Translations under genes and position numbers: made by a program
In this document: positions 40,728-50,461 of the stretch, one piece after another
How the letters are laid out: every line of letters begins with the position of its first letter
How positions within the stretch are numbered: the first letter of the stretch is position 1
Assembly: GCA_000442015.1 (NCBI GenBank)
Contig: KE561074.1
Location: 1-60,658 of the forward strand
Source: Rozella allomycis CSF55
Lineage: Eukaryota > Rozellomycota
Length of the DNA stretch: 60,658 bases
Direction of reading: 5' to 3'
The notes under the pieces: generated by a model
Databases searched by the model: none
What the model was told of the DNA's origin: nothing
What the model saw: the letters and a program-made list of their open reading frames with translations, nothing else

Positions 40728-41090
40728 TTAACTAATAAGCAAAACCACCAAGTTGTTTAGTCTATATATACCACCTAAATATATTACTTTGGCTTCAATC
40801 ATATCACCATCTTCCAATCCAAGAGATTCTGGCGTCGCGTCTTTTTCGATTTCATCACCATCAAACATGAATCTAACAGAGGTTGAATTCTTTCCGGTTT
40901 TATCACAAAAGGAATCCATAATTTTTCTCATAGCAGTAGTCTTTTTGACCTTGAACGCTAGTTCTGAACCATCCTAAATAAACCTTTTCAACAAGTTTTA
41001 CACTTGCTTTGACACTATAATATGGAAAAAATATTTTTACGTTAGTTTGATCAAGTCTGGTTTGTTTTCTTCTGCACCGAGTTCACCCAT
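40728..41090 (-). CDS. SMT3: SUMO (Smt3) precursor
   Basis: SUMO is a ubiquitin-like modifier conjugated to lysines of nuclear proteins. Three exons on the minus strand (introns of about 26 and 28 nt) give MGELGAEENKPDLIKLTVKA followed by DGSELAFKVKKTTAMRKI. After these come VRFMFDGDEI and ESLGLEDGDMIEAKVIY, and then the processing site LGG. A 13-residue, unusually hydrophobic tail (ending NLVVLLIS) follows the diglycine and would be removed by a SENP/Ulp protease. The SUMO fold is complete. Confidence 0.93.
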
Positions 41091-41274
41091 TCAAATTTTC
41101 TTTTCAGAAATTTCTAATTGACAAGTACAAATATAAGTTGTTAAAAGACTAAAAAGTCATATAATTTTATTTAATATGTTTAACTCAAATTTCAATTTCT
41201 ATTTTTTCAGGTGACTAAAAATAACGCGCGTAAAAAGCAGCCATTTGTTGCTCAGCCACAGTAAATTTTTTTAC

Positions 41275-42758
41275 ATGCAGTTCTGGGGACTTCAAGTTGA
41301 GCCAACCAAATTATATTCACAAACTGTTGATGCATCATACAAGGTGACTATGGTAAGCTAGATTTTGTAGTTTTAGTAGGCCGCTATAGACCCATCAGCT
41401 AAAGATGGAGAAAAGGTCGTTTTGAAGGTCCGTGTGAACAATGATATGGAGTTTGTATTGTGTACTCTTGTTGCTGGACGTGTAAGAATATATGTGTGTT
41501 AATATATAAGCTTAACCAACAAATTATGGACCACGCGTTTACGATGGGAGAGGATGTTGTATTTTTCACTGCTGGAAAGAGCGCTATTCACTTGACTGGA
41601 TACTATCTTGAAGAAGACATTGATGAAATGGAAGAGGAGTTGTCTGAAGAGGATATGACAGATTCTGAGGAAGAAGTGTCTGAAGAGGAAGTTGAAGACT
41701 TGAAGAAGGATGCTGAAGCTAAGATTGTAGAATTGAAGGAAGAGCCAAAAGTAGAAAGCCCAGTGAAGGATTCTGCACACGCCAGTGAGACTGAAGTTGT
41801 TAAGGGAGATGTTGAGATGGAAGCTAAAGATGAAGAATCATCTGATGAAGAAAGCGACGAAGAGGCTGAAATGACAAAAGAAGAAGTTATTTCTTTATTG
41901 AAGCAACAAGGACATTCAGAAAAGGAAATTGAAGAAATGTTGAATGGCGAAGATGACGACAGTGAAGAAGAAGATGAAGACAGCGAAGGTGAAGAAATGA
42001 CCAAAGAGCAATTCGTTGAATTGTTGAAAGCTGAAGGAAAGACTGATGAAGAGATTGAAGAAATCTTAGCTGAAGAGGAAGACGAAGATGAAGAATTTGA
42101 ACAAATTGTTGAATCTTTGAAGAAGGAAGGATACAGTGATGAACAAATCCAAGAAATGCTTGAACAAATGGCTGATGATGATGAAGTTGATTCTGATGAA
42201 GAAATCAAAGAAAATTCAAAGCGTCAAAAGAAACAAGACGAAAAGCCAAACAAGAAGCAAAAGGTTGAAGAAACTCCAAAGAAGGAAAAGAAGAATGAAA
42301 AGAAAGTAAATGAAACCCCAAAGCCTGCTGAAAAGAAAGTCACTGAAACTCCAAAGAAGGCTGCTGAAAAGAAAGTAGCTGAAACTCCAAAGAAAGTCGC
42401 AGAGACCCCAAAGAAAGAGTCAAACAAAAAGACTCTTGCAAATGGACTCGTAATTGAAGATAGAAAGGTTGGAGATGGAAAGAAAGCTTCAAAGAACAAC
42501 AAGGTTGCTGTCCGCTACGTTGGAAAACTTTCAAATGGAAAAGTTTTTGATTCAAACACCAAAGGAAGACCATTTGAATTCGTTCTTGGAAAAGGTCAAG
42601 TCATTAAAGGATGGGATCTCGGTATTGAAGGAATGGCAATCGGCGGTGAAAGAAGATTGGTCATCCCAGCTCCATTAGCTTATGGCAAACAAGGCGCTGG
42701 TGATATCCCAAAGAATGCAACCCTCACTTTCGATGTTAAACTTTTGGCCATTAAATAA
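41275..42758 (+). CDS. nucleoplasmin-like FKBP-type prolyl isomerase (Fpr3/4, FKBP39 type)
   Basis: A nuclear histone chaperone and peptidyl-prolyl isomerase. Three exons (introns 27 and 29 nt) give an N-terminal nucleoplasmin-like domain ([49 protein letters not shown]). A long acidic region follows that contains three tandem about 35-residue helical repeats. These are built on [40 protein letters not shown] and [19 protein letters not shown] Lys-rich tract with KVAETPKK repeats comes next. The C-terminal FKBP domain is intact: [44 protein letters not shown] and [11 protein letters not shown]. The stop overlaps AATAAA. Confidence 0.93.
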
Positions 42759-42817
42759 AGCATTGTTTTAATTATATTTCTATTACATTCTAAAACAAAC
42801 AATCATCCTTTTATTTA

Positions 42818-43416
42818 TTATAGCGAAGTTAACCAAGTGAAAGCATAGCCCAAAATAACTACAGCTAAAAGGGACACAAACAGACAAACCCAAACAGCGG
42901 GACTAAAAATAGTTTTCTGTGTTAAGAAATATTCTGTTGTTGATGTGGACTCAAAAACAATAGAAAATGGAACATCCCCCAATTGGTCCACCAAGGCACG
43001 AATCGTTTCATGAGAAAAATCAACAGGAATACCATCCTCATTGCGTTTCACATTACCCAAATTAATTTCCACCGCCAATTTCTCATTATTATCTTGCTCA
43101 TTCCTAAACGCCGTAGCATCAAACGCATCCGCACGTATAAATGTAAAAAGGTCTCGCGAAAAGACCTTTTCATTAGAAAAACCTTGAAATATCATATTGC
43201 TATAAAATGGCTCTTTATCTTTCAAGTATATAAAATCCTTGGGGTGAATCTATTCAGCCAAACAAACAAAATATTACATCCTGCTTTACATGCAAAATCA
43301 GTCGAGAACTGTATAACAATCAATAAAATCTATTACTCTTGGTTATTTTTTGATAGTACGACACTCTGGCTAAACGCAGATAAAGCTACAAGAACAATCG
43401 TAGTGATTATCAACAT
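42818..43416 (-). CDS. type I membrane protein, possibly V-ATPase assembly factor (Big1/Voa1-like)
   Basis: Three exons (introns 28 and 28 nt near 43288-43315 and 43225-43252) give about 185 residues. The N-terminal signal peptide is MLIITTIVLVALSAFSQS. A luminal domain of about 110 residues follows. One C-terminal transmembrane helix (FSPAVWVCLFVSLLAVVILG) ends in a very short tail. The FxPxxWxxLxVS entry to the final helix is reminiscent of Big1/Voa1/ATP6AP1 proteins of the V-ATPase, but the match is limited to that helix. The start codon lies only 48 bp from that of the divergent bZIP gene. Confidence 0.5.
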
Positions 43417-43464
43417 TCCGAAATTCCAAAATTACTTTTACTTGGATTTCATACATAAACTTTG

Positions 43465-43974
43465 ATGTCTAGGCTAGATATAAAAGATGTGAATCCAACT
43501 CCTACACGATTTTTGAAAGAATGCGGTGCAGAGATTTTCACGCCGCGTCTGGCTGATGAGCTAAATGTATTTGAAAATTCATTCGAGGCTCAAGTACGCA
43601 AAGAGAATACTAATACCAAAGGAGGATTAGTGGCAGCAGACTCGAAACTTGTGAATGTCAACCTGTCCCCTAATGCAGATATGACTACTACACAGACTAT
43701 GATTATCGATATATCCAATCAGCAAGAAACGGCAGAAAATACATGTGAATCTACAATGCAGCCTTGTCCTAGTAGCGACAGCGAGGTTAGCAAGAGAATG
43801 CAAAACTTGGAACGGAACAGATTAGCGGCATTCAAGTGTCGGCAGAAGAAAAAGATGCAGCTAAAAGAAATGGAATCAAGGATAGAAGAGTTGTACAAAA
43901 CAAATAGATTATTGAAAGAAAGAGTCAAGGTATTGGAAAAGGAAGTCATAAGAAAAAGAAAAGCAAATAATTAA
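43465..43974 (+). CDS. bZIP transcription factor (ATF/CREB type)
   Basis: A single exon of about 169 residues. The basic region reads LERNRLAAFKCRQKKK with the invariant Asn and Arg, as in Atf1/ATF2 proteins that bind CRE sites. A leucine zipper follows, with heptads ending in VLEKEVIRKRK. The N-terminus contains a TPTRFLKE segment resembling the MAP-kinase-controlled transactivation region of ATF2 (weak). The region between is Ser/Thr/Asn-rich. The gene diverges from the membrane-protein gene at 43416 with 48 bp between start codons. Confidence 0.9.
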   Translation: MSRLDIKDVNPTPTRFLKECGAEIFTPRLADELNVFENSFEAQVRKENTNTKGGLVAADSKLVNVNLSPNADMTTTQTMIIDISNQQETAENTCESTMQPCPSSDSEVSKRMQNLERNRLAAFKCRQKKKMQLKEMESRIEELYKTNRLLKERVKVLEKEVIRKRKANN

Positions 43975-44263
43975 TTCATATCTAGTTTACATTAATAAAT
44001 GTATGGAAAATGCGTTAGTAACTTAGTCTTCATATATATTACACTTGCTTTAAAAACATATTAAAACGTACAAATTTATCGAGAAAATATTGATATTAAT
44101 ATCAATAAATCGAGGCTACATGTTATTCATTAGGTACGATGTCTTAAGGTTCTTTCATTTCATATGTTACATTTTAGAATGACTCAAAATTTACAATAGA
44201 ACCTTAAACCTTGTTTCTAAAATTGGGTCACACTTGTAACAAGAAAAACGCCACTCAGTCCAG
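43975..44263. other. intergenic, AT-rich, no gene seen
   Basis: AT-rich spacer with the bZIP polyadenylation region and upstream sequence of the CRN-like gene. No ORF or repeat of note. Confidence 0.5.
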
Positions 44264-46126
44264 ATGCAAAAACAAAGCGCAGAAAGTAAGATTATAGTCA
44301 CTTTATCAACCCTAGAAGTAAGCACTCCGCTTCATCATCATGGCGAGCGGGCTCTTCCGAAAGTTATGAAAAACGAAGCTATTGATTGCTGGTATTATGT
44401 GGATTACGGCGGTGGATATTGTAGCAATGAAACGGCCGTAATGTCATTCATAGGAACTATCAATCAACTTAAAGAGCGCATAAATGAAAAACATGAAATT
44501 GTTCCCGCTGGCAAAGCGGAGTCTCTAACTCTCACTCTAGTCATCAAAGATGATCAAGTTGTGGAGATACCTCTTTTAAATCCTAGGGCCAAAATTAATA
44601 CCGTCGTAGCAAATGATAAATTCACCATTCGTATTCGCCTTCCTCCGCATTCTCTATACATGCATTATTATGGACCCGAAATCGTGAACGAATTTGATAA
44701 GAATGAGTTAAAATATGGTTACGACAGAGCTTTTTTAATTGAGGCATCCTTATACGAATCTTTTCAAGACTTTCGAAAACGAGTGGCAAAGGAAGTAAAC
44801 ATAGAAGAGTTGCCATCTATATATTACATTGATGACGGCAAACGTTATCGCATATTGGATGATAAATTATTTATCTTTGCCCTTCGCGCCAATTTCCCGT
44901 TTGTATGTTCTGCTGGACGGTTTAGTCCTTATTCCACGGATTCATTGGGCACACTTGAAACAGTACCTTATCCATTGATAAAGTTTGATTATAATTCGGA
45001 AACACGCATCATACATTTCCCACCCGAATCCACGGTTTTTCCAAAGAAGATTGTTGACTATGCAAATTCTATTCAGCAATTTAATGTGTGGTTAAATACT
45101 TTTTCACAAGAAAAGTATCCCACTTGCTGCATGGTCAATGGACTAGTAAAATCTGGGAAGAAAGTGGCAATAAGGTCTGTATTCCCGGTTCTGATACATG
45201 ACAGATTTCCAAATGCACGCATTGGTTATGCAAATCTTGATGTGTGCGGGGTAAATATTGGCAGAGAATATATCGATTGCATTCGGGCCTTGTTTCTATG
45301 TTTTGCTGATTATCTAAAAAAGACTATTGTCATTAACCCTCCAAATCTGTCTGGGTCAGCGCATGTGGTAGAAGTTGAACACGCAATAAGACAATGTGTT
45401 TCGATGTGCGGAAAACACAGCAACTTGAATTTCTTCATTTTAGATGAAATTCAAAGACTATTTCAGACATGCAGTAATGCGAATGATATGCTGGCATTGT
45501 TTAAGAGCATTGTGTTATTATCTGAACAGGGCAATTTACGATTTGTATTTTCGGGATCCAATGTCATACGTGCATGGCATGAAATACTAAAGTGCACTGC
45601 TAATGATCATGCACCAAGTTCCAATATACATTTAATACATTTTCCATCTAGATGTAAAACAAAATATTTGACACTAGCTCGCGAACTTGTTTTAAATGAA
45701 TATCCTCAAATTCCATCAGAACTCCTATCATGTTGCTATAATCCTGCCTCCATTAGCTTTAATGTTCAAATGTGGCTTTACAATCAGCACGCAAACGATC
45801 CACTAACAGTAACATTATCGAAAATTCAAGACAAATTCCATGAAGAATTTATTAAGGACACATATCCGTTGCTTAAAGAAATTACCGTTAAAGAAAGGAA
45901 ATATTTTTATGACTTAACAGTAGGAACGTATGATAATCCAAGTACTGTTTTTCCATTGTTTTCTCTTTGCCTGAACAATCTGATCCAGCAAGAAATAGAT
46001 ACTGAAGGGAAATCTATTTGGCGGTTTTCTACTTGTCCGTTTGCATTTTTTCTCAGAGAATACCTTACTTGCGATGGCCACCTAATTAACCATATATCTC
46101 GCACAATATCGTTTTACAATGTCTAA
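44264..46126 (+). CDS. Crinkler-like protein: two ubiquitin-like folds plus P-loop NTPase
   Basis: An intronless gene of 620 residues. Residues about 40-130 (DCWYYVDYGGG, then TINQLKERINEKHE) look like the ubiquitin-like header of Crinkler effectors. Residues about 160-225 (SFQDFRKRVAKEV, then IYYIDDGKRY) look like a second ubiquitin-type fold. From about residue 280 a STAND-like P-loop NTPase follows. Its Walker A region (NGLVKSGKKVA) has Lys in place of Ser/Thr, Walker B is FFILDEIQRL, and the sensor strand is FVFSGSN. A C-terminal helical region of about 150 residues shows no nuclease motif. Known CRN proteins combine a ubiquitin-like header, an NTPase and often a nuclease, and act in host nuclei. 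Effector function here is inference. Confidence 0.6.
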   Translation: MQKQSAESKIIVTLSTLEVSTPLHHHGERALPKVMKNEAIDCWYYVDYGGGYCSNETAVMSFIGTINQLKERINEKHEIVPAGKAESLTLTLVIKDDQVVEIPLLNPRAKINTVVANDKFTIRIRLPPHSLYMHYYGPEIVNEFDKNELKYGYDRAFLIEASLYESFQDFRKRVAKEVNIEELPSIYYIDDGKRYRILDDKLFIFALRANFPFVCSAGRFSPYSTDSLGTLETVPYPLIKFDYNSETRIIHFPPESTVFPKKIVDYANSIQQFNVWLNTFSQEKYPTCCMVNGLVKSGKKVAIRSVFPVLIHDRFPNARIGYANLDVCGVNIGREYIDCIRALFLCFADYLKKTIVINPPNLSGSAHVVEVEHAIRQCVSMCGKHSNLNFFILDEIQRLFQTCSNANDMLALFKSIVLLSEQGNLRFVFSGSNVIRAWHEILKCTANDHAPSSNIHLIHFPSRCKTKYLTLARELVLNEYPQIPSELLSCCYNPASISFNVQMWLYNQHANDPLTVTLSKIQDKFHEEFIKDTYPLLKEITVKERKYFYDLTVGTYDNPSTVFPLFSLCLNNLIQQEIDTEGKSIWRFSTCPFAFFLREYLTCDGHLINHISRTISFYNV

Positions 46127-46521
46127 TGGCCCTAACTAGGCTCGGTGAACATGTTTTTTGATAAATAAACATTAATTTATTACACTTAATACCTAATATT
46201 GCTACATTTATTGAGATCATCACAAATTGTGGCAAAGGAATGTTTTTCGTTAATCATTTACTTTCAACTAAATTTACGCATTGTTTCAGATGTATATTTT
46301 CCGATGAAGTTGTGTACTTGAACATCCCACTTAAAGTTAATCTTTCTTTATAAAAATTAAGCAGCAAAATTTATCCTAGAATTACACAATATGGAATGGC
46401 CAACAAGATAAATTGATCAATATATTTTGGGCTGGAACAGGCGGGTCGGCACGTGGCACGCACGATGTCCAATTAAGCCAACCGTTTTAAGGAATTTTGA
46501 GCCACCAATTTATTATTAATC
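46127..46521. other. intergenic (395 bp)
   Basis: AT-rich, with a polyadenylation signal for the upstream gene (ataaataaac). A GC-richer patch around 46430-46470 is the likely promoter region of M28 copy B. No gene is seen. Confidence 0.5.
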
Positions 46522-48342
46522 ATGAAAACGGTTTATCCAATCAAAGAAAACATTAAGCTGCATAGACACTTAACTTTGTTAGCAGTTTATGTGGGATTTT
46601 TGTACCTTTTCATTGTGCTTTTCCGAGACAGAATGCCAGCAGCATTGTCAAAGCAAGAAGCCGATGCTACCAATGACTTTTCAGGTCAATTGGCGTATGA
46701 AGATTTGAAATTCATTGCTTCGGAATTCCATCCTGTTGGTAGTTTACATAATTACAATATCGGCAAATTCATTCACGAAAGATTGTTGTCAATTCAAAAC
46801 GATGCTTTAAAATCTGGATTGTCCATTTCAATATTTGAAAATCTAAGTTACGATGCGTCAAAGGAAGAAGACTTGTTGACGAATGTAGAAAGCCCAGGTC
46901 AGATTTACGCGGTATTGGAGGGCGAGTCGAAACAAATTTTAATGATCTCTGCGCACTATGACTCTGTGCGGAATTCATATGGTGCAAGTGACAATGGCGC
47001 TGGTGTTACAGTGGCTCTAGAAATTCTACGTAAGCTGGTTGCAAAAGGAAAGAAGCCTTTAAGCTCAATTATGTTTTTCTTAAATAATGGTGAGGAAATT
47101 AGACTTAATGGTTCTAAATGGATGCTGAAGCAGAAAATATACAATAGAGTCACAAAGGTGATTAATCTTGAGGGAGGTGGTACTGGTGGTCGATCTATTT
47201 TGTTTAGATCTAACAGTTATTCTATGATAGCTGCATATGCCAAGGTAGCCCCATTTCCACACATGAATGTTGCGGGAGAAAAGTTGATGCGGTTGCTTGG
47301 TAGTTCTACTGATTATGATGTTTACGTTGGGAATGTTGGTAATGCTATTTATGTTCCCGATGTTGTCGATGTTGCTTTTTACGAAGGTCGAATTCATTAC
47401 CACACTGAAAATGATTCATTGGATAACATTGGCCCTGAGTCTGTTCAACATATGGGATCGAACGTTTATAAATTTGTAGAGCATCTGGCTTACAGTGGAA
47501 AGTACGAAAAAAGTGTGAGTGAACCTAATGAGATTACATTTTTTGACATTTTAGGGTCAAGTGCAACTGTATACTCCACCAACGTTCAAAGAATAATTTC
47601 GTTAACAATAGGCGGAGTTTCATTTGTTGTTGCGTATTTCATATGGAAAAGAAGACAAATATCTTTAAAGTTATTTTTGAGGTGTTTATCTATTTGCATT
47701 TCGTTTCCATTTGTTGGTATTATAGTGTCTTTTATATTTAATTTTCACAGCTTTCTTATAGCAATGTTTGCAAGTGAAGGATACAAAGTGACTTGGACGT
47801 ATCATTGGGGTACCTTTATTGGATTGTTGGTTTGTTTGATGATTGCTAAAATGTTGCATGAAATTAAGAATATCCAAAAAGAAACGACTGAATTGAATAT
47901 CGAAAGCTATCAGAAAGGATTAATTGTTGCCATTCTTGTTTTTACTTCCATTTTGTCAATTCTTACAAATTTAATCCCAGGATCTGGATCGACACAATCA
48001 TTCACTAATTTTAACATTGCCATCCTCATTGGAACTATTTTGTATTTGATTCCATTTCAAGATCAGTATTTCTTTTCTCCTCTAATCTTGTACACTATTG
48101 CATGCTATTCATTATCAAGCGTTATTTTAATTGATAGCTGCATCATGCTGCAAAGAGTTACAACAATGAGGAAAATGTTTTTATTACCATTTTTGTTCAC
48201 ATCTCTTTTACATTCTTTGTCATTTCTATCTTTGATACCTTTTGTAATCGAGTTTGAATTTAAGAGTCTCAAAAAATCACTAATCTTTATTGCTTTTGTC
48301 CATTTCATCTTTATCATTGTGGCCATTTCACTAGGTGTATAA
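46522..48342 (+). CDS. M28 family membrane metallopeptidase, copy B
   Basis: A single exon of 606 residues, paralogous over its full length to copy A at 3541-5334. An N-terminal transmembrane helix follows a short basic head. The zinc-peptidase motifs are intact: SAHYDSV, ASDNGAG, NNGEE, NLEGGGTGG and HYHTEND. The C-terminal half has about eight predicted transmembrane helices. Differences from copy A are concentrated in the linker after DYDVYVGN and in the helices. The pair probably reflects duplication of a vacuolar protease. The stop TAA overlaps AATAAA. Confidence 0.9.
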   Translation: MKTVYPIKENIKLHRHLTLLAVYVGFLYLFIVLFRDRMPAALSKQEADATNDFSGQLAYEDLKFIASEFHPVGSLHNYNIGKFIHERLLSIQNDALKSGLSISIFENLSYDASKEEDLLTNVESPGQIYAVLEGESKQILMISAHYDSVRNSYGASDNGAGVTVALEILRKLVAKGKKPLSSIMFFLNNGEEIRLNGSKWMLKQKIYNRVTKVINLEGGGTGGRSILFRSNSYSMIAAYAKVAPFPHMNVAGEKLMRLLGSSTDYDVYVGNVGNAIYVPDVVDVAFYEGRIHYHTENDSLDNIGPESVQHMGSNVYKFVEHLAYSGKYEKSVSEPNEITFFDILGSSATVYSTNVQRIISLTIGGVSFVVAYFIWKRRQISLKLFLRCLSICISFPFVGIIVSFIFNFHSFLIAMFASEGYKVTWTYHWGTFIGLLVCLMIAKMLHEIKNIQKETTELNIESYQKGLIVAILVFTSILSILTNLIPGSGSTQSFTNFNIAILIGTILYLIPFQDQYFFSPLILYTIACYSLSSVILIDSCIMLQRVTTMRKMFLLPFLFTSLLHSLSFLSLIPFVIEFEFKSLKKSLIFIAFVHFIFIIVAISLGV

Positions 48343-48477
48343 ATAAAGAGACTTTGATAACTTAATAACATACTATTTCCACTATAGATATCTAAATGCA
48401 TCCAAATCATTATATCTTGATATTTTGAATAAAATTAGTAAGATTTCAACGGACATCCTTCTTCGCGAGCCAATCTG

Positions 48478-48621
48478 ATGCAGAAATTGTCAACAAAGAA
48501 ACTACACTCTTTAAGGCATCAAAAATCCATTGCCATTTTCTCATTCATCAAACAATTTTATGTAAAACGCGACAAAGATTGCGTGTATTCCGCTAAATTT
48601 ATGGTTAATGTGATTGTTTAG
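48478..48621 (+). pseudogene. truncated copy of the 5' end of the condensation-like gene at 53130
   Basis: The short frame MQKLSTKKLHSLRHQKSIAI and beyond aligns with MQKPSIKEIILLRHQESIHE at the start of the large downstream gene. At DNA level the shared block starts at caatctgatgca and runs about 65 bp at roughly 75% identity. After that the frame diverges and stops at 48621. It is in the same orientation as the intact gene 4.6 kb away. Confidence 0.65.
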
Positions 48622-48759
48622 GAATTAGGGATTGAATGGGCAGTGGGAGTCTCAATTAACTACATGAGCATATAGTGGAGAGGAGTCATAACTACAAGAG
48701 AGGAATAAAGCATCATCCATGAACAAGTAGTACATCCTTACACTTTTCATAAGCATAAT

Positions 48760-49074
48760 TCAATCCATTTGTCCTTTTGAAGACTTCTCCAGACCTTGCA
48801 CTCGCAAAAAGCCATTCTCAAATGCACAATCTTCCATGTGTTCAACTAGCACAACAAAAGGCTTTTTTTGGTTTCTTTGTTGCTTCTTTTTAGATCGATA
48901 GATACAAAGAAGCTTAGAATCTTTTTTGTCTTGCTATGTCTATTTTTCCTCATCTGTGAGAGAAGAAACTGGCAAAGTTTGTGCCTTTCTCACTATTTTC
49001 TCAGATACAGGTATAGTTTTGCGATCGAAAGGCCAAGGATCATCTGTTGCCAATTTAGACGATCCATTGACCAT
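48760..49074 (-). CDS. possible two-exon unknown protein
   Basis: The minus strand is open from an ATG at 49074 (MVNGSSKLATDDPWPF), and a 36-nt candidate intron near 48938-48973 links it to a second open frame containing KPFVVLVEHMEDCAFENGF, ending at 48760. The plus strand is also open over part of this region, so the model is weak. No family is recognised. Confidence 0.3.
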
Positions 49075-49208
49075 TCTCTATTTTCCAAAAGATTTTGGAA
49101 TATTTGAAGCACTTCATGTGCCTATTCATATTGGAATTATGTATATTCTCTCCCGGTAATATTAAAAATAACAACATCATCAGATTTATCACTTATTACT
49201 CAATCCAA

Positions 49209-49427
49209 TCAAAAAGTCTTGGGTGTATGCTTCAATGCTTTTATCTGGCAAGGGTATCCTTTGATCTCATGTTTTATTGTATTTTCCAACCAAATAAAGT
49301 TTTCGATACCCAACTTGGCTTGCAATGAGCGTTTGAGATAATGTAACTGTTCTTGATAAATGTACACTTTCGACAGTTCCATCATCAGCATATCTGCAAT
49401 TGCTATCACTTGTGATTTCACACTCAT
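49209..49427 (-). CDS. small coiled-coil protein
   Basis: From the ATG at 49427 about 40 residues look like a helical coiled coil (ADMLMMELSKVYIYQEQLHY). Read straight through, the frame ends at 49209. An alternative removes a 44-nt intron (gtatcg...catgag) and continues as QRIPLPDKSIEAYTQDFLIG to 49189, which looks more protein-like. No family is assigned. Confidence 0.35.
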   Translation of the reverse strand: MSVKSQVIAIADMLMMELSKVYIYQEQLHYLKRSLQAKLGIENFIWLENTIKHEIKGYPCQIKALKHTPKTF

Positions 49428-49619
49428 TTTAATCGGATCCGTAGCCTAACATGCTTTTTTATATTTTGAGATACAAAAAAGACTAAGATTCAATTCGTAT
49501 ACATTATCAAGTGACAACCAGCATAAGAATAGATGACTGTAATTTTCTGTCACACATATTATTATAGTTGTTTTGCATTTATCAAAGTCAAGAAAATAGA
49601 AATATGAATACAAAACTGT

Positions 49620-50435
49620 TTATTGTTTAAATGCATTCTTGAGCAAAATAATCATGTCAACGGTCAATGTGCAACAACACCCGTAACCATTCAAGAATAT
49701 TATTTTCTGCTTGTTCACGGCCTCCTTGACGAGAATTGATTTTGAGTCGACCAGACCATTTTCATCGCCACTCTTGTAACCTGGATATATCCAAAGGAGA
49801 TGTTCATAATCTTCCAATTGATTTGCTAAGGTTGAATTGTTCGACATAATCAGTGTGTTCTTGCACTGTGCCGGTAGCAAACCAAACTTCTGGCCACGTA
49901 ACTGAGGGCATAGAAAATCATAGCGTGCCTTCTTGATCTTTTTTTGATGAAATAGAGCTGCATATTCAACCAAATCATTGACATCCATTTCAACTGCATT
50001 TAATACAATTTCCTTTCCAAGATCAATGACGATATCAATGTAAGTATTGTTCTCAAAGTCGTACAGGTCGCTCAGACGAATTCTTTCTTTTGACAGTTTG
50101 ACCAAATAATACTTGACTGCCAAGGAATTGACTACAACATCTTCCCACCAGATGCCAATAGCGTGCAAGCCCTTTGCGGTATTATTGATCCATTTCGAGT
50201 AATCAAAGAAGCATTTTGTAACATCGACGCCAGGAATAGTTGTAGAAAGAAGTTCATTCACCTCCAAGAACTTGGAAGGTTTGACAACAAACATAGGAAA
50301 AATGAAGGATTGCTTATCTTCGTATGCTCTACCGCTTGGGAAAACAACAGCGGATTGGATCATAGAAACCCATGTAGTGGCTGTGCCTGGAACGAGGTCA
50401 GTCAACCTTACTTTGAGACCACATCCACAAGCCAT
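49620..50435 (-). CDS. CRN-associated PD-(D/E)XK-like nuclease domain protein
   Basis: A single-exon ORF of 271 residues directly downstream (27 nt) of the NTPase ORF on the same strand. Restriction-endonuclease-fold features are visible: a helix with GIWWEDVV (acidic residue), then ARYDFLCPQLRG (aspartate), and LLPAQCKNT, a QxK form of the catalytic dyad. CRN effectors of the known NTPase-nuclease class carry this domain after the NTPase in the same polypeptide. Here the two domains are separate frames, so either the gene is split by a lesion or it encodes two proteins. An in-frame fusion is not possible as sequenced. The stop TAA overlaps AATAAA. Confidence 0.55.
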   Translation of the reverse strand: MACGCGLKVRLTDLVPGTATTWVSMIQSAVVFPSGRAYEDKQSFIFPMFVVKPSKFLEVNELLSTTIPGVDVTKCFFDYSKWINNTAKGLHAIGIWWEDVVVNSLAVKYYLVKLSKERIRLSDLYDFENNTYIDIVIDLGKEIVLNAVEMDVNDLVEYAALFHQKKIKKARYDFLCPQLRGQKFGLLPAQCKNTLIMSNNSTLANQLEDYEHLLWIYPGYKSGDENGLVDSKSILVKEAVNKQKIIFLNGYGCCCTLTVDMIILLKNAFKQ

Positions 50436-50461
50436 AATTATATGAGATAATACTTTTTTAT

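Noticed and set aside
41603-42208. Long Ser-rich minus-strand frame opposite the FKBP acidic region
   Set aside because: It is the antisense shadow of GAA/GAT-rich codons; the plus frame has clear nucleoplasmin and FKBP domains.
48868-49159. Plus-strand hydrophobic frames between the M28 gene and the CRN locus
   Set aside because: Two overlapping plus frames lack a good ATG or domain, and the minus strand is equally open; left unassigned.
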